A DNA stretch of 64,000 bases. Source: JASSUD01 sp031963405 (GTDB taxonomy: Bacteria; Pseudomonadota; Gammaproteobacteria; Burkholderiales; Burkholderiaceae). The notes under the pieces were generated by a model, which saw only the letters and a list, made by a program, of their open reading frames with translations, had not been told where the DNA came from and searched no databases. The translations under genes and the position numbers were made by a program. Positions 1-9,283 of the stretch are shown here, piece by piece; the stretch's first letter is position 1; the number at the start of each line of letters is the position of its first letter. The stretch spans positions 1,860,001 to 1,924,000 of the forward strand of contig JASSUJ010000001.1 in assembly GCA_031963405.1 (NCBI GenBank), read 5' to 3'.

Positions 1-1561
1 TGGCGACGAGCTGGCCTTCTGCCTGGTATTGACGGATGAGCTTTAGCTTAGCTTCGGGCGTTGCTTCGGCAAGAAAATCATCGACTCCTGCTTCCGCGGC
101 GATAGCCGCTGCGGTGAGACGATTGTCGCCGGTGATCATGACGGTTTTGATGCCCATGCGGCGTAGCTCAGCGAAGCGCTCTTTGATACCGCTTTTGACG
201 ATATCTTTCAGTTCCACCACACCAAGTGCGCGTCCATTTTGCGCGACGACCAGCGGGGTGCTACCGCGCCGAGCGACGTTGGCTATCTGATGTGTCAGGC
301 TTTGCGGAAAGTCGTTGCCTTGCTCTTCTACCCAGCGTTGGATGGCATCTGCGGCGCCTTTGCGGATAGCGCAGTCGGGGTAATCTATCCCGCTCATACG
401 GGTGGTTGCGGTGAAAGGGATAAAAGTGATGTTCAACGCTTGTGCATTAGGTTGATGAGCGGGGTATTGCTGCGTAGCCAAGGCGACGATAGAGCGTCCT
501 TCTGGTGTTTCATCAGCGAGGGAAGCAAGCTGGGCTGCCGCAGCGAGTTCAGCTGCGCTTACGCCGGGCGCAGGCAGAAAGTCTGAGGCCTGGCGATTAC
601 CAAGGGTGATGGTGCCCGTCTTATCAAGCAGCAGCACATCTACATCGCCGGCTGCTTCTACAGCTCGCCCTGAAGTAGCAATAACATTTTTTTGCAGCAT
701 GCGGCTCATACCCGCGATACCAATTGCTGAGAGTAAGCCACCGATAGTGGTTGGTATCAGGCAGACGAGCAGTGCAACCAGTACGGTGATACTGACTGGC
801 TGACCAGCTTGGGAAACGATGACGCTGAAGATTGAATAAGGCAGAAGTGTGGCTGTGACGCCCAGAAAAACGATGGTCAAGGCGACTAGCAAAATGGTTA
901 AAGCGATTTCATTAGGGGTTTTTTGTCGCTTGGCGCCTTCTACCATAGCAATCATGCGGTCTAAAAAGGCTTCGCCAGGGTTGGCGGTGATACGCACCAC
1001 AATCCAATCAGATAGCACGCGTGTGCCGCCTGTGACTGCCGAGAAATCTCCACCCGATTCGCGTATGACAGGTGCAGATTCGCCGGTAATGGCGGATTCA
1101 TCGACTGAAGCCACCCCTTCGATAATCTCGCCGTCGGCAGGAATTAATTCGTCTGCGCTGATCAGCACCACATCGCCACGGCGCAGGTCAGTGGAAGCGA
1201 CCAGCTTAAATGTGGCACCGTAGTGTGGCTCTTCTAGCTTTTTCGCCATGACCGTTTGTTGGATGCCACGTAGTGACGCTGCTTGCGCTTTGCTGCGTCC
1301 TTCAGCAAGGGCTTCAGCAAAATTCGCGAACAGCACAGTAAACCACAGCCACAAGGTAATAGAGAGGATAAAACCAGTAGAGCTTTCTCCATGCGTAAAT
1401 AAGGCTTGTAAGAGTAGCGCGGTGGTTAAGATGCTGCCGGCATATACCACAAACATCACTGGATTGCGTAGCTGTACCCAGGGTGCGAGCTTTTTGAAGG
1501 CATCGACGATGGCTGGTTTAACTAGCGCTGGGTCGAACATGGTTAGGGTTTTGCGTGACAT
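1..1561 (-). CDS. kdpB: KdpB, potassium-transporting P-type ATPase, ATP-hydrolysing subunit (3' end outside window)
   Basis: KdpB is the catalytic P-type ATPase subunit of the inner-membrane KdpFABC potassium pump. About 520 of roughly 690 residues are present. The reverse-strand translation starts MSRKTLTMFDPALVKPA and holds the phosphorylation motif LLLDKTGTIT and the hinge TGDNRLTAAAIAAEAG. The MVGDGINDAP motif and the last membrane helices lie to the left of the window. The start at 1561 has an AAGGA ribosome site a few bases upstream. kdpA ends 120 bp upstream, and that gap is filled by one family A repeat. kdpC is expected to follow outside the window. Identity is certain from the motifs and the kdpA neighbour. 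Confidence 0.95.
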   Translation of the reverse strand, partial: MSRKTLTMFDPALVKPAIVDAFKKLAPWVQLRNPVMFVVYAGSILTTALLLQALFTHGESSTGFILSITLWLWFTVLFANFAEALAEGRSKAQAASLRGIQQTVMAKKLEEPHYGATFKLVASTDLRRGDVVLISADELIPADGEIIEGVASVDESAITGESAPVIRESGGDFSAVTGGTRVLSDWIVVRITANPGEAFLDRMIAMVEGAKRQKTPNEIALTILLVALTIVFLGVTATLLPYSIFSVIVSQAGQPVSITVLVALLVCLIPTTIGGLLSAIGIAGMSRMLQKNVIATSGRAVEAAGDVDVLLLDKTGTITLGNRQASDFLPAPGVSAAELAAAAQLASLADETPEGRSIVALATQQYPAHQPNAQALNITFIPFTATTRMSGIDYPDCAIRKGAADAIQRWVEEQGNDFPQSLTHQIANVARRGSTPLVVAQNGRALGVVELKDIVKSGIKERFAELRRMGIKTVMITGDNRLTAAAIAAEAGVDDFLAEATPEAKLKLIRQYQAEGQLVA

Positions 1562-1580
1562 CCTGTTGTCCTTTGCTGGT

Positions 1581-1685
1581 TAGAGAAGGTCTGTATAAGC
1601 CTGGACGGTGTTATGCCTGCGGGCTGTCCTAGTTGTACTGGCAGCAAAGGCCTTTCTTGCCCCCAGCTCATGCAGCCCCTCCTAG
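1581..1685. repeat. Family A palindromic element between kdpA and kdpB
   Basis: The left end TAGAGAAGGTCTGTATAAG pairs imperfectly with the right end, which read from the other strand is TAGGAGGGGCTGCATGAG. The core carries the family signature TGTACTGGCAGCAAAGG. The right terminal TAG is the stop codon of kdpA. The element lies inside the kdp transcript and would form a hairpin between kdpA and kdpB. Confidence 0.75.
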
Positions 1686-3478
1686 GTATTGGTCCAGAGG
1701 ATTAAATGTTCGACGATTGGGCCAAGGGCGAGGGCGGGGATATAGTTCAGGGCCCCGATAAGCAGCACGGTTCCGGCGAGTAAGCCAATAAACAGCGGCC
1801 CGTGAGTTGGCATCGTGCCTGCCGTTTCGGTTAGCCGCTTTTTATCTGCCAAGCTGCCAGCGATGGCCAGAACTGGGACGATTACCGCAAAGCGTCCGAG
1901 CCACATGAGGCTGCCTAAGATGGTGTTGTAGAACGGCGTGTTTGCCGATAGGCCGGCAAAAGCGCTGCCGTTGTTGTTGGCAGCCGAGGTAAAGGCATAG
2001 AGAATTTCTGAAAAGCCGTGCGCGCCAGGATTTGCAATGCCGGCTCTACCTGCAGCGGTGACCATAGCCAGCGCTGCACCAGCTAGCACCAGTAAGGGTG
2101 GGACAAGAATCGCAATCGAAGTCATTTTGATTTCAAAGGCCTCTATTTTTTTGCCCAAATATTCAGGCGTGCGCCCAATCATTAAGCCAGCGATGAATAC
2201 GGCGAGAATGGCAAACATCAGCATGCCGTATAAACCCGAACCTACGCCGCCAAACACAACTTCACCCAGTTGCATCAAGAAGAGCGGCACTAAGCCTCCA
2301 AGCGGGGTAAAGGAGTCGTGCATGCTGTTGACAGCACCGCAAGAGGCGGCGGTGGTGACGGTGGCAAACAGGGTTGAAGCATTGATGCCAAAGCGTGCTT
2401 CTTTGCCTTCCATATTGCCGCCAGGCTGTAACGTGTTAGCGGCTTGTTCTACACTGAATTTGGCGAAAAGAGGATTGCCTTGCTGTTCGTGGTAATTCGC
2501 CATTGCCGCGAAAGCGATGAAGAAGAGAGTCATGGTGGCGAGCAGTGTCCAACCCTGGCGCTTATCACCGACCATCCGCCCGAAGGTGCAGCACAGCGCA
2601 GCGGGAATGATAAAGATAGCGAGCATCTGCAAGAAATTAGAGAGCGGTGTTGGGTTTTCAAATGGATGAGCTGAATTGGCATTAAAAAATCCACCCCCAT
2701 TGGTGCCGAGCATTTTGATGGCTTCTTGAGAGGCTACTGGCCCCATCGCTAGTGTCTGAGTTTGTTTGACGACTTGCGCCATTAATGGCTTGCCTTGGGC
2801 ATCTGTGAGTGGCTCGCTAGCGTTATTCAGTTTGGGTTGCTCGAAGTGAGCTGTCTCGAGCAGGGAAACTTGCTTGTAAGGAGAAAAATTCTGGATGACT
2901 CCTTGGCTAATTAAGGCGATGGCAAGGATTAATGAGCAAGGTAATAAAAGGAAGAGTGTGCAGCGCGTTAAATCAACCCAGGCATTGCCGAGTGAATTTG
3001 TTGAGCGTCTGATAAAACCACGGATTAAGGCAATCACGACGACGATGCCTGTGGCCGCTGAGAGAAAATTTTGTACAGCGAGCGCGAGCATCTGGGTTAG
3101 ATAGCTCATCGTCGTTTCGCCGGCATAACTCTGCCAATTGGTGTTGGTTACGAAGCTCAAGGCAGTGTTGAAGGAGGTGTCAGCGTTGACATTAGTCAGT
3201 CGTTGCGGATTAAGCGGTAACCAAGCCTGCAAGCGTTGTAGCGCATAAGTGACGAATACCCCTGTCAAGGAGATCATCAGAATAGCTAGCGCATAGCGTA
3301 GCCAACCCATCTCTTCTTTAACGTTGACGCCGCATAAGCGATAAATAGGTGTTTCGATGCGGCTGACGAAGCCTATTTTTCCTTCCATCAGTTGCGCGAT
3401 ATAGGTGCCGAGCGGCTTAGCAAGCAGAAGCAAAACTAGTAAGTAAAAACCTAGGTTGAGCCAGAAGTTGGAAGTCAT
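1682..3478 (-). CDS. kdpA: KdpA, potassium-binding and channel subunit of the Kdp ATPase
   Basis: KdpA is the membrane subunit that selects and passes K+ in the KdpFABC complex. The 598-residue product has the usual length and many hydrophobic helices. Selectivity-loop sequences typical of the family are visible (TNTNWQSYAGE, LGTNGGGFFNANSAHPF, SAANNNGSAFAG). The ATG overlaps the kdpF stop codon (TAATG), so translation is probably coupled. The gene stops at a TAG that is also the terminal TAG of a family A element, which separates it from kdpB. Confidence 0.97.
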   Translation of the reverse strand: MTSNFWLNLGFYLLVLLLLAKPLGTYIAQLMEGKIGFVSRIETPIYRLCGVNVKEEMGWLRYALAILMISLTGVFVTYALQRLQAWLPLNPQRLTNVNADTSFNTALSFVTNTNWQSYAGETTMSYLTQMLALAVQNFLSAATGIVVVIALIRGFIRRSTNSLGNAWVDLTRCTLFLLLPCSLILAIALISQGVIQNFSPYKQVSLLETAHFEQPKLNNASEPLTDAQGKPLMAQVVKQTQTLAMGPVASQEAIKMLGTNGGGFFNANSAHPFENPTPLSNFLQMLAIFIIPAALCCTFGRMVGDKRQGWTLLATMTLFFIAFAAMANYHEQQGNPLFAKFSVEQAANTLQPGGNMEGKEARFGINASTLFATVTTAASCGAVNSMHDSFTPLGGLVPLFLMQLGEVVFGGVGSGLYGMLMFAILAVFIAGLMIGRTPEYLGKKIEAFEIKMTSIAILVPPLLVLAGAALAMVTAAGRAGIANPGAHGFSEILYAFTSAANNNGSAFAGLSANTPFYNTILGSLMWLGRFAVIVPVLAIAGSLADKKRLTETAGTMPTHGPLFIGLLAGTVLLIGALNYIPALALGPIVEHLILWTNT

Positions 3479-3567
3479 TACAGCTCCTCTGCTTTAATTA
3501 AGGCATAAATGAGGTAAATCAAAAGCGCTACGGCGAAGCCGCCACTGAGGAGATAGAGCCAGTTCAT
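3478..3567 (-). CDS. kdpF: KdpF, small stabilising subunit of the Kdp ATPase
   Basis: This 29-residue ORF reads MNWLYLLSGG, then a hydrophobic stretch, and ends YALIKAEEL, the usual size and pattern of KdpF, a one-helix peptide that stabilises KdpABC. A strong TTAGGAGG ribosome site lies just before the ATG. The TAA overlaps the kdpA ATG by one base, and the ATG overlaps the TGA of a further small ORF upstream. The gene is short and easily missed by gene finders. Confidence 0.9.
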   Translation of the reverse strand: MNWLYLLSGGFAVALLIYLIYALIKAEEL

Positions 3568-3656
3568 TGTTGCCTCCTAAGTTTTGCGCAACCTAAGGCG
3601 AGGGCAGCGATTAGACCGAAGAGTAGGGCGATGCCGGCGATGTAGTAGCTATCCAT
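3564..3656 (-). CDS. 30-residue predicted one-helix membrane peptide leading the kdp operon
   Basis: The ORF encodes MDSYYIAGIALLFG, a hydrophobic middle, and the tail GCAKLRRQQ, so a single N-out or N-in membrane helix with a basic end is expected. Its TGA overlaps the kdpF ATG (ATGA), and its last codons AGG AGG CAA form the kdpF ribosome site. That arrangement argues for translational coupling and against chance. I recall similar short ORFs at the head of kdp operons in related bacteria but cannot check this. The function is unknown; a KdpF-like accessory or leader peptide is possible. Confidence 0.6.
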   Translation of the reverse strand: MDSYYIAGIALLFGLIAALALGCAKLRRQQ

Positions 3657-3765
3657 GAGTATCTCTGCGAGAAGGGTGCTAGTGATGAGTCAACTCTAAA
3701 TGTCGCCGAATAAAATATGGGTAAAGATGGTGGTGCTGGATATAAAGAAAACGTATAAATTTCTC

Positions 3766-6153
3766 TTATTGAGCAAGGCGTGAGAATGAGTTTTTGGAAA
3801 AACTCCGGTTAGAAATGGCTGATTTAAGAGGGTTTAACGCTTGTTCTTTTAGTTTTTTCTCGAATAGTTGTGCCTGCTTTTGCCTCAAGTCACCCTCTGT
3901 GCCGTATGTTTTGTAGCGGATAGAAGCCGCATCAAGCTCGGTTTCAAGCAGCATGCCGCGTAGTTCGCGAGCGCGTAATGCAGCACCTTTCAGGAGGTAG
4001 TGAGCGAGCTTGTCATCAGTGCCGGCTGCAAAATAACTTTTTGATGTCTCCCAAACGCGCCCATGTTGTAACTCGATAAACCAGGTTTGAAGTTGCTGTA
4101 ATGAGGGCATGCCGTGTAAATCCGTGCGTTTGCTTGGTTGTTCCTCTAATTGTGTGAGTAAAACGTCTAGTGACGCTAAGTCCTCCTTAAAGCGTTTGTC
4201 TTTTTGATAATCAGTGTCGAATTGCTGTAGCAATTCATGTAATTTTTCAGGGGCTGTGGTGTCGAGTTTGGATGCGGCTTTAGCAAAAGCATCAGGCATT
4301 AATTGAGTTTTAGCGGCTAGTCTTTGTTGATATACCTCTTCGCGGCTCTTCAGTTTGTACGCAACGAATTCCTTCTGATCGCTAATAAATGAGCGCATCC
4401 ACTCGATTTTTCGCTGGCGATTGTTGGGGTCACTGAGCCAAGCCGCAACGGCCTCGGTATTGAGTATGGTGCCTGGGGCATTGCGTGCACTGCGGCTCGC
4501 AGTGTTGGCCGAGCGCAGGCTAGGGCTTTTAATCATGCTTTGAGTCCAAGCAGCAGCACGCAAACCACCCGTACGTACTTTGGCCGCCATTTTTTTAGGT
4601 AATGAATTGGCAATAGGGGTGACTAAGCTTGAGGTGTCTGTCGAGTATTGAATTGGCTCAAAATAGTGCGGCTGCTCTGACGCTGACCTTAAGGCTATGC
4701 TAGCTAGCCATTCTTGCCTCCTTGTTTCGCGCTTATCAATCATTTGGTAAAAATGTGCGCGCAAGGCAAAGCCTTTTTTGGATTGTTCGTCGTGCCAGAT
4801 GTCGATGGTGCTCAGCCATGCGCGGTTTAATTCAGGGTCGTCTGACATGCGCTGATGGTAGTAACGCTTATGTTTAGTATGGCGATAAAAAACTTGCTGC
4901 GAGCTGATGGCTGTGATGCTTAAGCCAACTGCGCCTAGCACGACTAATAGGATGGGCACAACTGGATTAGCAAGCACGGCGCTGGCTCCAGCGACGGTAG
5001 CAGTAAGCGCGATAGCTTTGGCTATCGCAATGGCTCCAGAGGTAAACCCTCCGCTGAAAAGCCCTTTGCTAAAGCGACTGAACCAGCGCAAAAATACGAT
5101 GCGTTGCCTCAGCTTCGTGTTTAAGAAATGCAAATAGGGCGCTTCTATATTGGCTGACAATTTACGGGTATGAGTCATTTCTATTCCCCGTACTTTCAAC
5201 ATCGGCATGAGTTTTTTATAGGCTTGCTTGAAAAATTGACGCTGCTGCTCAGCTTTCTTCATCATGTACCAACCATAGCCAGCGGAGCCTATACCTGCTG
5301 GTACGCCTAGCGCTGCGCTAGCGATGCCAGCGCTGGCTGCGGCTAGCCCCGCGGCTGTCTCAAGGCTAACTGAGGCAAAGGAAGTAGGTGAAGGATTGGC
5401 GGCGACCAACCCTACTTGTGCGCCAGTTGTCAGTGCTGCGCTGGCAATGGTGCTGGCAGCGCCAGCTACTGTGAATTGGTTACTTTTCTTATCAAGATGA
5501 TTGAGCGTTTCGATGAATTGGACGGTGGCTAACAACTGCGCAGTTTGAAGGTGGTGGCGTGTAAGTATTGCTCTCTGATTTGAATCAGTCGCTGACTCTA
5601 ATAGCTGCTCGAGTGTTGATAGCTTTTGTTGGTAGTGCTCTTGATAGGCATGCAATATCTGCTTGAATTTTTTTGCATCGGTAATGTCACGCAGCGCTGA
5701 GATTAAGGTGACAGCAGTGCAGGGGATCCCTAGCACTGAGGCGCCGGTTGTTACACCGAAGAGGGCGGGGCCTACTGGTTGTGTTTGATTGAGTAGTCCT
5801 GCAAGTGGGTGGTCTGCAAGCAATTTCCCGCCGGCGTGTAGGTAGTCGATATAGCCGGGTGCGCTGAGTTGCTGCATGCTAGCTGCGATTTGCCCAACCG
5901 CTGATCCTTTCTGTATTGCCGCATCAGCATCCATGACTGCGGCAGTAGGGTGCGAAGTTTTGATGCTTGGCAGGGAAGGGGGATGATTATCGCTATGCTT
6001 TTGGGCTGCCTTATTAGTGGCTAAGGGTAAAGATGAAAAAGTCAGTGATATTTTTTTATTGGGATAGGTGAGCTGTATTGGTTGGCGAAAAGCCTCTTCT
6101 TTAGCTTCGTCGGATGGAATGAAATTGGTCGGAAAATCAACGCTCATATTCAT
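3766..6153 (-). CDS. 795-residue protein of unknown function with Ala/Gly-rich hydrophobic blocks
   Basis: I do not recognise this protein. Residues about 1-125 are polar and look disordered at first. Hydrophobic segments rich in Ala, Gly and Ser occur near 128-153, 227-295 and 364-417. A charged helical region follows each, and residues after about 430 are mostly hydrophilic with Lys/Arg/Glu/Gln-rich helices. The C-terminus has runs typical of coiled coil (LEQLLESATDSN earlier, LHELLQQFDTDYQKDKRFK later). There is no signal peptide. The start has a GGAGAG ribosome site. It is a single gene with its own spacers between kdp and clpA. A secreted effector or pore-forming toxin would fit the pattern, but nothing proves it. 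Confidence 0.75.
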   Translation of the reverse strand: MNMSVDFPTNFIPSDEAKEEAFRQPIQLTYPNKKISLTFSSLPLATNKAAQKHSDNHPPSLPSIKTSHPTAAVMDADAAIQKGSAVGQIAASMQQLSAPGYIDYLHAGGKLLADHPLAGLLNQTQPVGPALFGVTTGASVLGIPCTAVTLISALRDITDAKKFKQILHAYQEHYQQKLSTLEQLLESATDSNQRAILTRHHLQTAQLLATVQFIETLNHLDKKSNQFTVAGAASTIASAALTTGAQVGLVAANPSPTSFASVSLETAAGLAAASAGIASAALGVPAGIGSAGYGWYMMKKAEQQRQFFKQAYKKLMPMLKVRGIEMTHTRKLSANIEAPYLHFLNTKLRQRIVFLRWFSRFSKGLFSGGFTSGAIAIAKAIALTATVAGASAVLANPVVPILLVVLGAVGLSITAISSQQVFYRHTKHKRYYHQRMSDDPELNRAWLSTIDIWHDEQSKKGFALRAHFYQMIDKRETRRQEWLASIALRSASEQPHYFEPIQYSTDTSSLVTPIANSLPKKMAAKVRTGGLRAAAWTQSMIKSPSLRSANTASRSARNAPGTILNTEAVAAWLSDPNNRQRKIEWMRSFISDQKEFVAYKLKSREEVYQQRLAAKTQLMPDAFAKAASKLDTTAPEKLHELLQQFDTDYQKDKRFKEDLASLDVLLTQLEEQPSKRTDLHGMPSLQQLQTWFIELQHGRVWETSKSYFAAGTDDKLAHYLLKGAALRARELRGMLLETELDAASIRYKTYGTEGDLRQKQAQLFEKKLKEQALNPLKSAISNRSFSKNSFSRLAQ

Positions 6154-6308
6154 TGCAACTCTCCAGCACAGGAATTGGTATAGCTTTATGCTGAGCTGAT
6201 ACGTCTAAAAATGTCGCAAAAAATAACAGCTAGTGTGTAAAAAAATCGCAAACGTTGTGCAGTGTTTTAAACAGCGTGGGGGGAGTTTATTGAACTAGAA
6301 AGAGAGAA

Positions 6309-6339
6309 GGCATTCTGCGAGGAAGACTCGCAGAATGCC
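6309..6339 (-). terminator. Hairpin terminator downstream of clpA
   Basis: A perfect 13-bp stem (GGCATTCTGCGAG with its complement) closes a 5-base loop, 48 bp past the clpA stop. The minus strand continues with a pyrimidine-rich TTCTCTCTTTCT, as expected for an intrinsic terminator. Confidence 0.75.
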
Positions 6340-6386
6340 TGACTGGAAGGTTTTATATAGGTTGTCAAATAATGATAGAAAATAGC

Positions 6387-8690
6387 CTAATCAATTTCAG
6401 CTGCTTCGAGATTTTGCTGATGCGATGGGGTTTTTTCATCAAACACGAGTTGTATTTTATTTTCCGTATCGATATCTACCGTCACACGCCCCCCGTTTGT
6501 TAATTTGCCAAAGATAAGCTCATCTGCTAAGGCGCGCAAAATGGTATTTTGGATGAGTCGTGGCATTGAGCGGGCACCCAGCAGTGGGTCGAAGCCTTGT
6601 TTCGCAAGATATTGACGTAAGGCATCGGTAAATATCGCATCGACTTTTTTCTTATGGAGCTGCTCTTCAAGTTCCATGAGAAGCTTGTCAGCCACTCGCA
6701 CGGTGACTTCTTGATCGAGCGATTGAAAAGGAATGATGGCATCAAGTCGGTTGCGGAATTCAGGGGTGAAGATGCGCTTAATATCGACCATCTCATCGCC
6801 AGTTTCTTGATGTAAGGCGAAGCCGATCTTAGCCTTTTGCATAGCTTCTGCGCCGGCATTGGTAGTCATGATGAGAATCACATTGCAAAAATCAGCTTTG
6901 CGCCCGTGGCTATCGGTGAGCGTGCCATGGTCCATGACCTGTAGGAGCACGTTGTAGATATCAGGGTGAGCTTTTTCGATTTCATCAAGGAGCAGCACGC
7001 AGTGCGGTTTTTTTCTGATTCCTTCGGTTAATAAGCCACCTTGATCATATCCAACATAACCGGGTGGTGCGCCAATGAGCCGGCTGATCGCATGTGACTC
7101 TTTGTATTCCGACATATCAAAACGGATGAGTTCAATCCCGAGTGTGAATGCCAGTTGACGTGCGACTTCGGTTTTGCCAACACCAGTTGGGCCGGAAAAG
7201 AGGAATGAGCCAATTGGTTTATCCGTTCTGCCAATGCCTGCGCGTGCCATTTTGATCGCAGCCGCTAGTGCTTCGATGGCGCTATTTTGCCCAAATACAA
7301 TATTTTTTAAATCTCGCTCAAGGGTTTGCAGTTTGCTGCGATCATCTTGCGAGATGCTTTGCGCGGGTACGCGGGCAATTTTTGCCACAATCTCTTCAAT
7401 CTCAGCCTTGCCGATGGTTTTTTTCTGTTTTGATTTGGGCAGAACGCGTTGTGCAGCGCCTGCTTCGTCAATCACATCGATTGCCATATCGGGTAAATGA
7501 CGCCCGGCGATAAAGCGCTTCGATAGCTCAACGGCGGCCGAGAGGGCACCAAGCGTGTATTTAACGGCGTGGTGTTCTTCAAAGCGCGATTTTAGGCCGC
7601 GCAAAATGGCAATCGCTTGTGGGATGGTGGGCTCATTGACATCAATCTTTTGAAAACGGCGCGATAGCGCTGCGTCTCTTTCGAAAGTCGTGCGATATTC
7701 ATTGAAAGTGGTGGCGCCAATACATTTCAACTGGCCAGAGGCGAGCGCCGGCTTGAGTAAATTAGAAGCATCTAATGCCCCACCAGACGCTGAGCCTGCT
7801 CCAATTAAGGTGTGGATTTCATCGATAAAAAGGATGGCGTGAGGCTGTTCTTTAAGTTCTCGGAGTACAGTTTTAAGACGCTGCTCAAAGTCGCCTCGAT
7901 ACTTTGTACCGGCTAATAGCGCACCCATATCAAGCGAATAGACCGTGGCATCGGCTAGTATTTCAGGTACTTCGCCACGTGTTACACGCCATGCGAACCC
8001 TTCGGCGATAGCTGTTTTACCTACACCTGCTTCACCGATAAGTAATGGATTGTTTTTGCGACGCCGGCACAATACCTGTACGACGCGTTCAACTTCAGGT
8101 TCTCGGCCGATAAGCGGGTCAATCTGCCCATCTTTGGCAAGCTGGTTTAAGTTTTGAGCAAAGCTACTAAGTGACATTTCTTTGGATGAAGAAGGACTAG
8201 CTTCACTTTCACTACTACCTGCATCATGAGATTTTGAGGCAGGGCTTTCATCGGCCTTAGTAATGCCATGCGAAATAAAGTTGACTATATTTAGACGGCT
8301 GATGCCTTGCTGTTGCAGGTAATAGACAGCGTGCGAATCTTTTTCGGCAAAAATGGCTACTAGCACATTCGCGCCTGTCACTTCTTTCTTGCCATTTGAA
8401 GAGGCCTGCACGTGCATAATGGCACGCTGGATGACTCGTTGGAAACCAAGCGTAGGCTGAGTATCGACTTCATTAGAGCCGAGTACGGTTGGCGTATGGT
8501 CTTGAATGAAATGGCGTAAGCTCTGTCTGAGATCTTCAAGATTGGCCGAGCAGGCGCGCAATGCTTCAGCTGCTGCCGGGTTGTCTAGTAGCGCTAGTAA
8601 CAGATGCTCGACAGTGATGAATTCGTGCCGGGCTTGGCGCGCTTCCATAAATGCCATATGTAGGCTGACTTCTAGTTCTTGGGCAATCAT
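6387..8690 (-). CDS. clpA: ClpA, ATPase subunit of the ClpAP protease
   Basis: ClpA unfolds substrates and feeds them to ClpP; with ClpS it degrades N-end-rule proteins. The N-terminal repeat domain starts MIAQELEVSLHMAF. Two AAA+ modules follow, with Walker A motifs GEAGVGKT and GPTGVGKT and Walker B motifs ILFIDEIH and LLLDEIEKAHP. The ClpP-docking loop reads IGF. The start at 8690 is chosen over an upstream in-frame ATG at 8708 because it matches the family N-terminus, has GGAGGAAAC directly before it and overlaps the clpS stop (ATGA). The length of 767 residues is normal. Confidence 0.97.
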   Translation of the reverse strand: MIAQELEVSLHMAFMEARQARHEFITVEHLLLALLDNPAAAEALRACSANLEDLRQSLRHFIQDHTPTVLGSNEVDTQPTLGFQRVIQRAIMHVQASSNGKKEVTGANVLVAIFAEKDSHAVYYLQQQGISRLNIVNFISHGITKADESPASKSHDAGSSESEASPSSSKEMSLSSFAQNLNQLAKDGQIDPLIGREPEVERVVQVLCRRRKNNPLLIGEAGVGKTAIAEGFAWRVTRGEVPEILADATVYSLDMGALLAGTKYRGDFEQRLKTVLRELKEQPHAILFIDEIHTLIGAGSASGGALDASNLLKPALASGQLKCIGATTFNEYRTTFERDAALSRRFQKIDVNEPTIPQAIAILRGLKSRFEEHHAVKYTLGALSAAVELSKRFIAGRHLPDMAIDVIDEAGAAQRVLPKSKQKKTIGKAEIEEIVAKIARVPAQSISQDDRSKLQTLERDLKNIVFGQNSAIEALAAAIKMARAGIGRTDKPIGSFLFSGPTGVGKTEVARQLAFTLGIELIRFDMSEYKESHAISRLIGAPPGYVGYDQGGLLTEGIRKKPHCVLLLDEIEKAHPDIYNVLLQVMDHGTLTDSHGRKADFCNVILIMTTNAGAEAMQKAKIGFALHQETGDEMVDIKRIFTPEFRNRLDAIIPFQSLDQEVTVRVADKLLMELEEQLHKKKVDAIFTDALRQYLAKQGFDPLLGARSMPRLIQNTILRALADELIFGKLTNGGRVTVDIDTENKIQLVFDEKTPSHQQNLEAAEID

Positions 8691-9001
8691 GTTTCCTCCA
8701 TCACGCATTGCAACGGATGTCCAGCCTGTCGCGCGTGCTTAATGACTTGCTCTGTTTTAGTCATGGCGACATCGCGCGTATAAATCCCACAGACTCCCTT
8801 TCCTTCAAGATGCACTTTCAACATAATTTGCATCGCAGTTTTGTGGTCTTTGTTGAAATGCTGTTGAAGCACCATGATAACGAAATCCATTGGTGTAAAA
8901 TCGTCATTCAACAAGATTACTTTATACATTGATGGCGGTTTTATCGCTTGCTTTTGCCGTTCTATAACAGTGCTTTCGTGTTGGTCTGAAAAAATCGCCA
9001 T
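8687..9001 (-). CDS. clpS: ClpS, adaptor protein of ClpAP
   Basis: ClpS binds the N-domain of ClpA and delivers N-degron substrates. The 104-residue product has the family core YKVILLNDDFTPMDFVIMVL, the helix containing HKTAMQIMLKVHLEGKGVCG and the tail YTRDVAMTKTEQV. The stop overlaps the clpA ATG by four bases, so the two are co-translated. The N-terminal extension is polar and flexible, as usual. Confidence 0.97.
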   Translation of the reverse strand: MAIFSDQHESTVIERQKQAIKPPSMYKVILLNDDFTPMDFVIMVLQQHFNKDHKTAMQIMLKVHLEGKGVCGIYTRDVAMTKTEQVIKHARQAGHPLQCVMEET

Positions 9002-9049
9002 ATGCTCATTCTAAACAACTGGTGCGTGTGTGCAATCCCACTATAAGGT

Positions 9050-9067
9050 AACTATCTAAGGATAGTT
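9050..9067. promoter_or_regulatory. Inverted repeat in the clpS upstream region
   Basis: AACTATC TAAG GATAGTT is a 7-bp perfect inverted repeat about 50 bp upstream of the clpS ATG. It could be an operator or part of the leader. No specific binding protein can be named. Confidence 0.3.
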
Positions 9068-9254
9068 CGTGTTTCATTACTTTTTAAGTAAATTTTGCCG
9101 CTGAGCTTCGCTGGCTGTTTGAAATTAGGCTCGCATTCGAGTTGCTTGTCACTACAAACTTACTGTAAATCTTATCAATTTTGATTATTCTCTCCGCGCA
9201 TTGGCCAAAAAAGGTCTATTTAATGCACTAAATGCCATAATTCTTAAAAAATGC

Positions 9255-9283
9255 TTGACACGTGGACGCATAGAACGAACAAT
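9255..9283 (+). promoter_or_regulatory. Predicted sigma-70 promoter of the cold-shock gene with a long leader
   Basis: A consensus -35 box TTGACA (9255-9260) is followed after 17 bp by AACAAT, which matches four of six positions of TATAAT. Transcription from here would give a leader of roughly 130 bases before the ATG at 9419. Long structured leaders are characteristic of cold-shock mRNAs. Confidence 0.5.

Noticed and set aside
36..1583. Several plus-strand ORFs antisense to kdpB
   Set aside because: They overlap the kdpB frame fully, have no ribosome sites and encode Ser/Thr/Ala-rich nonsense; kdpB motifs on the minus strand explain the region.
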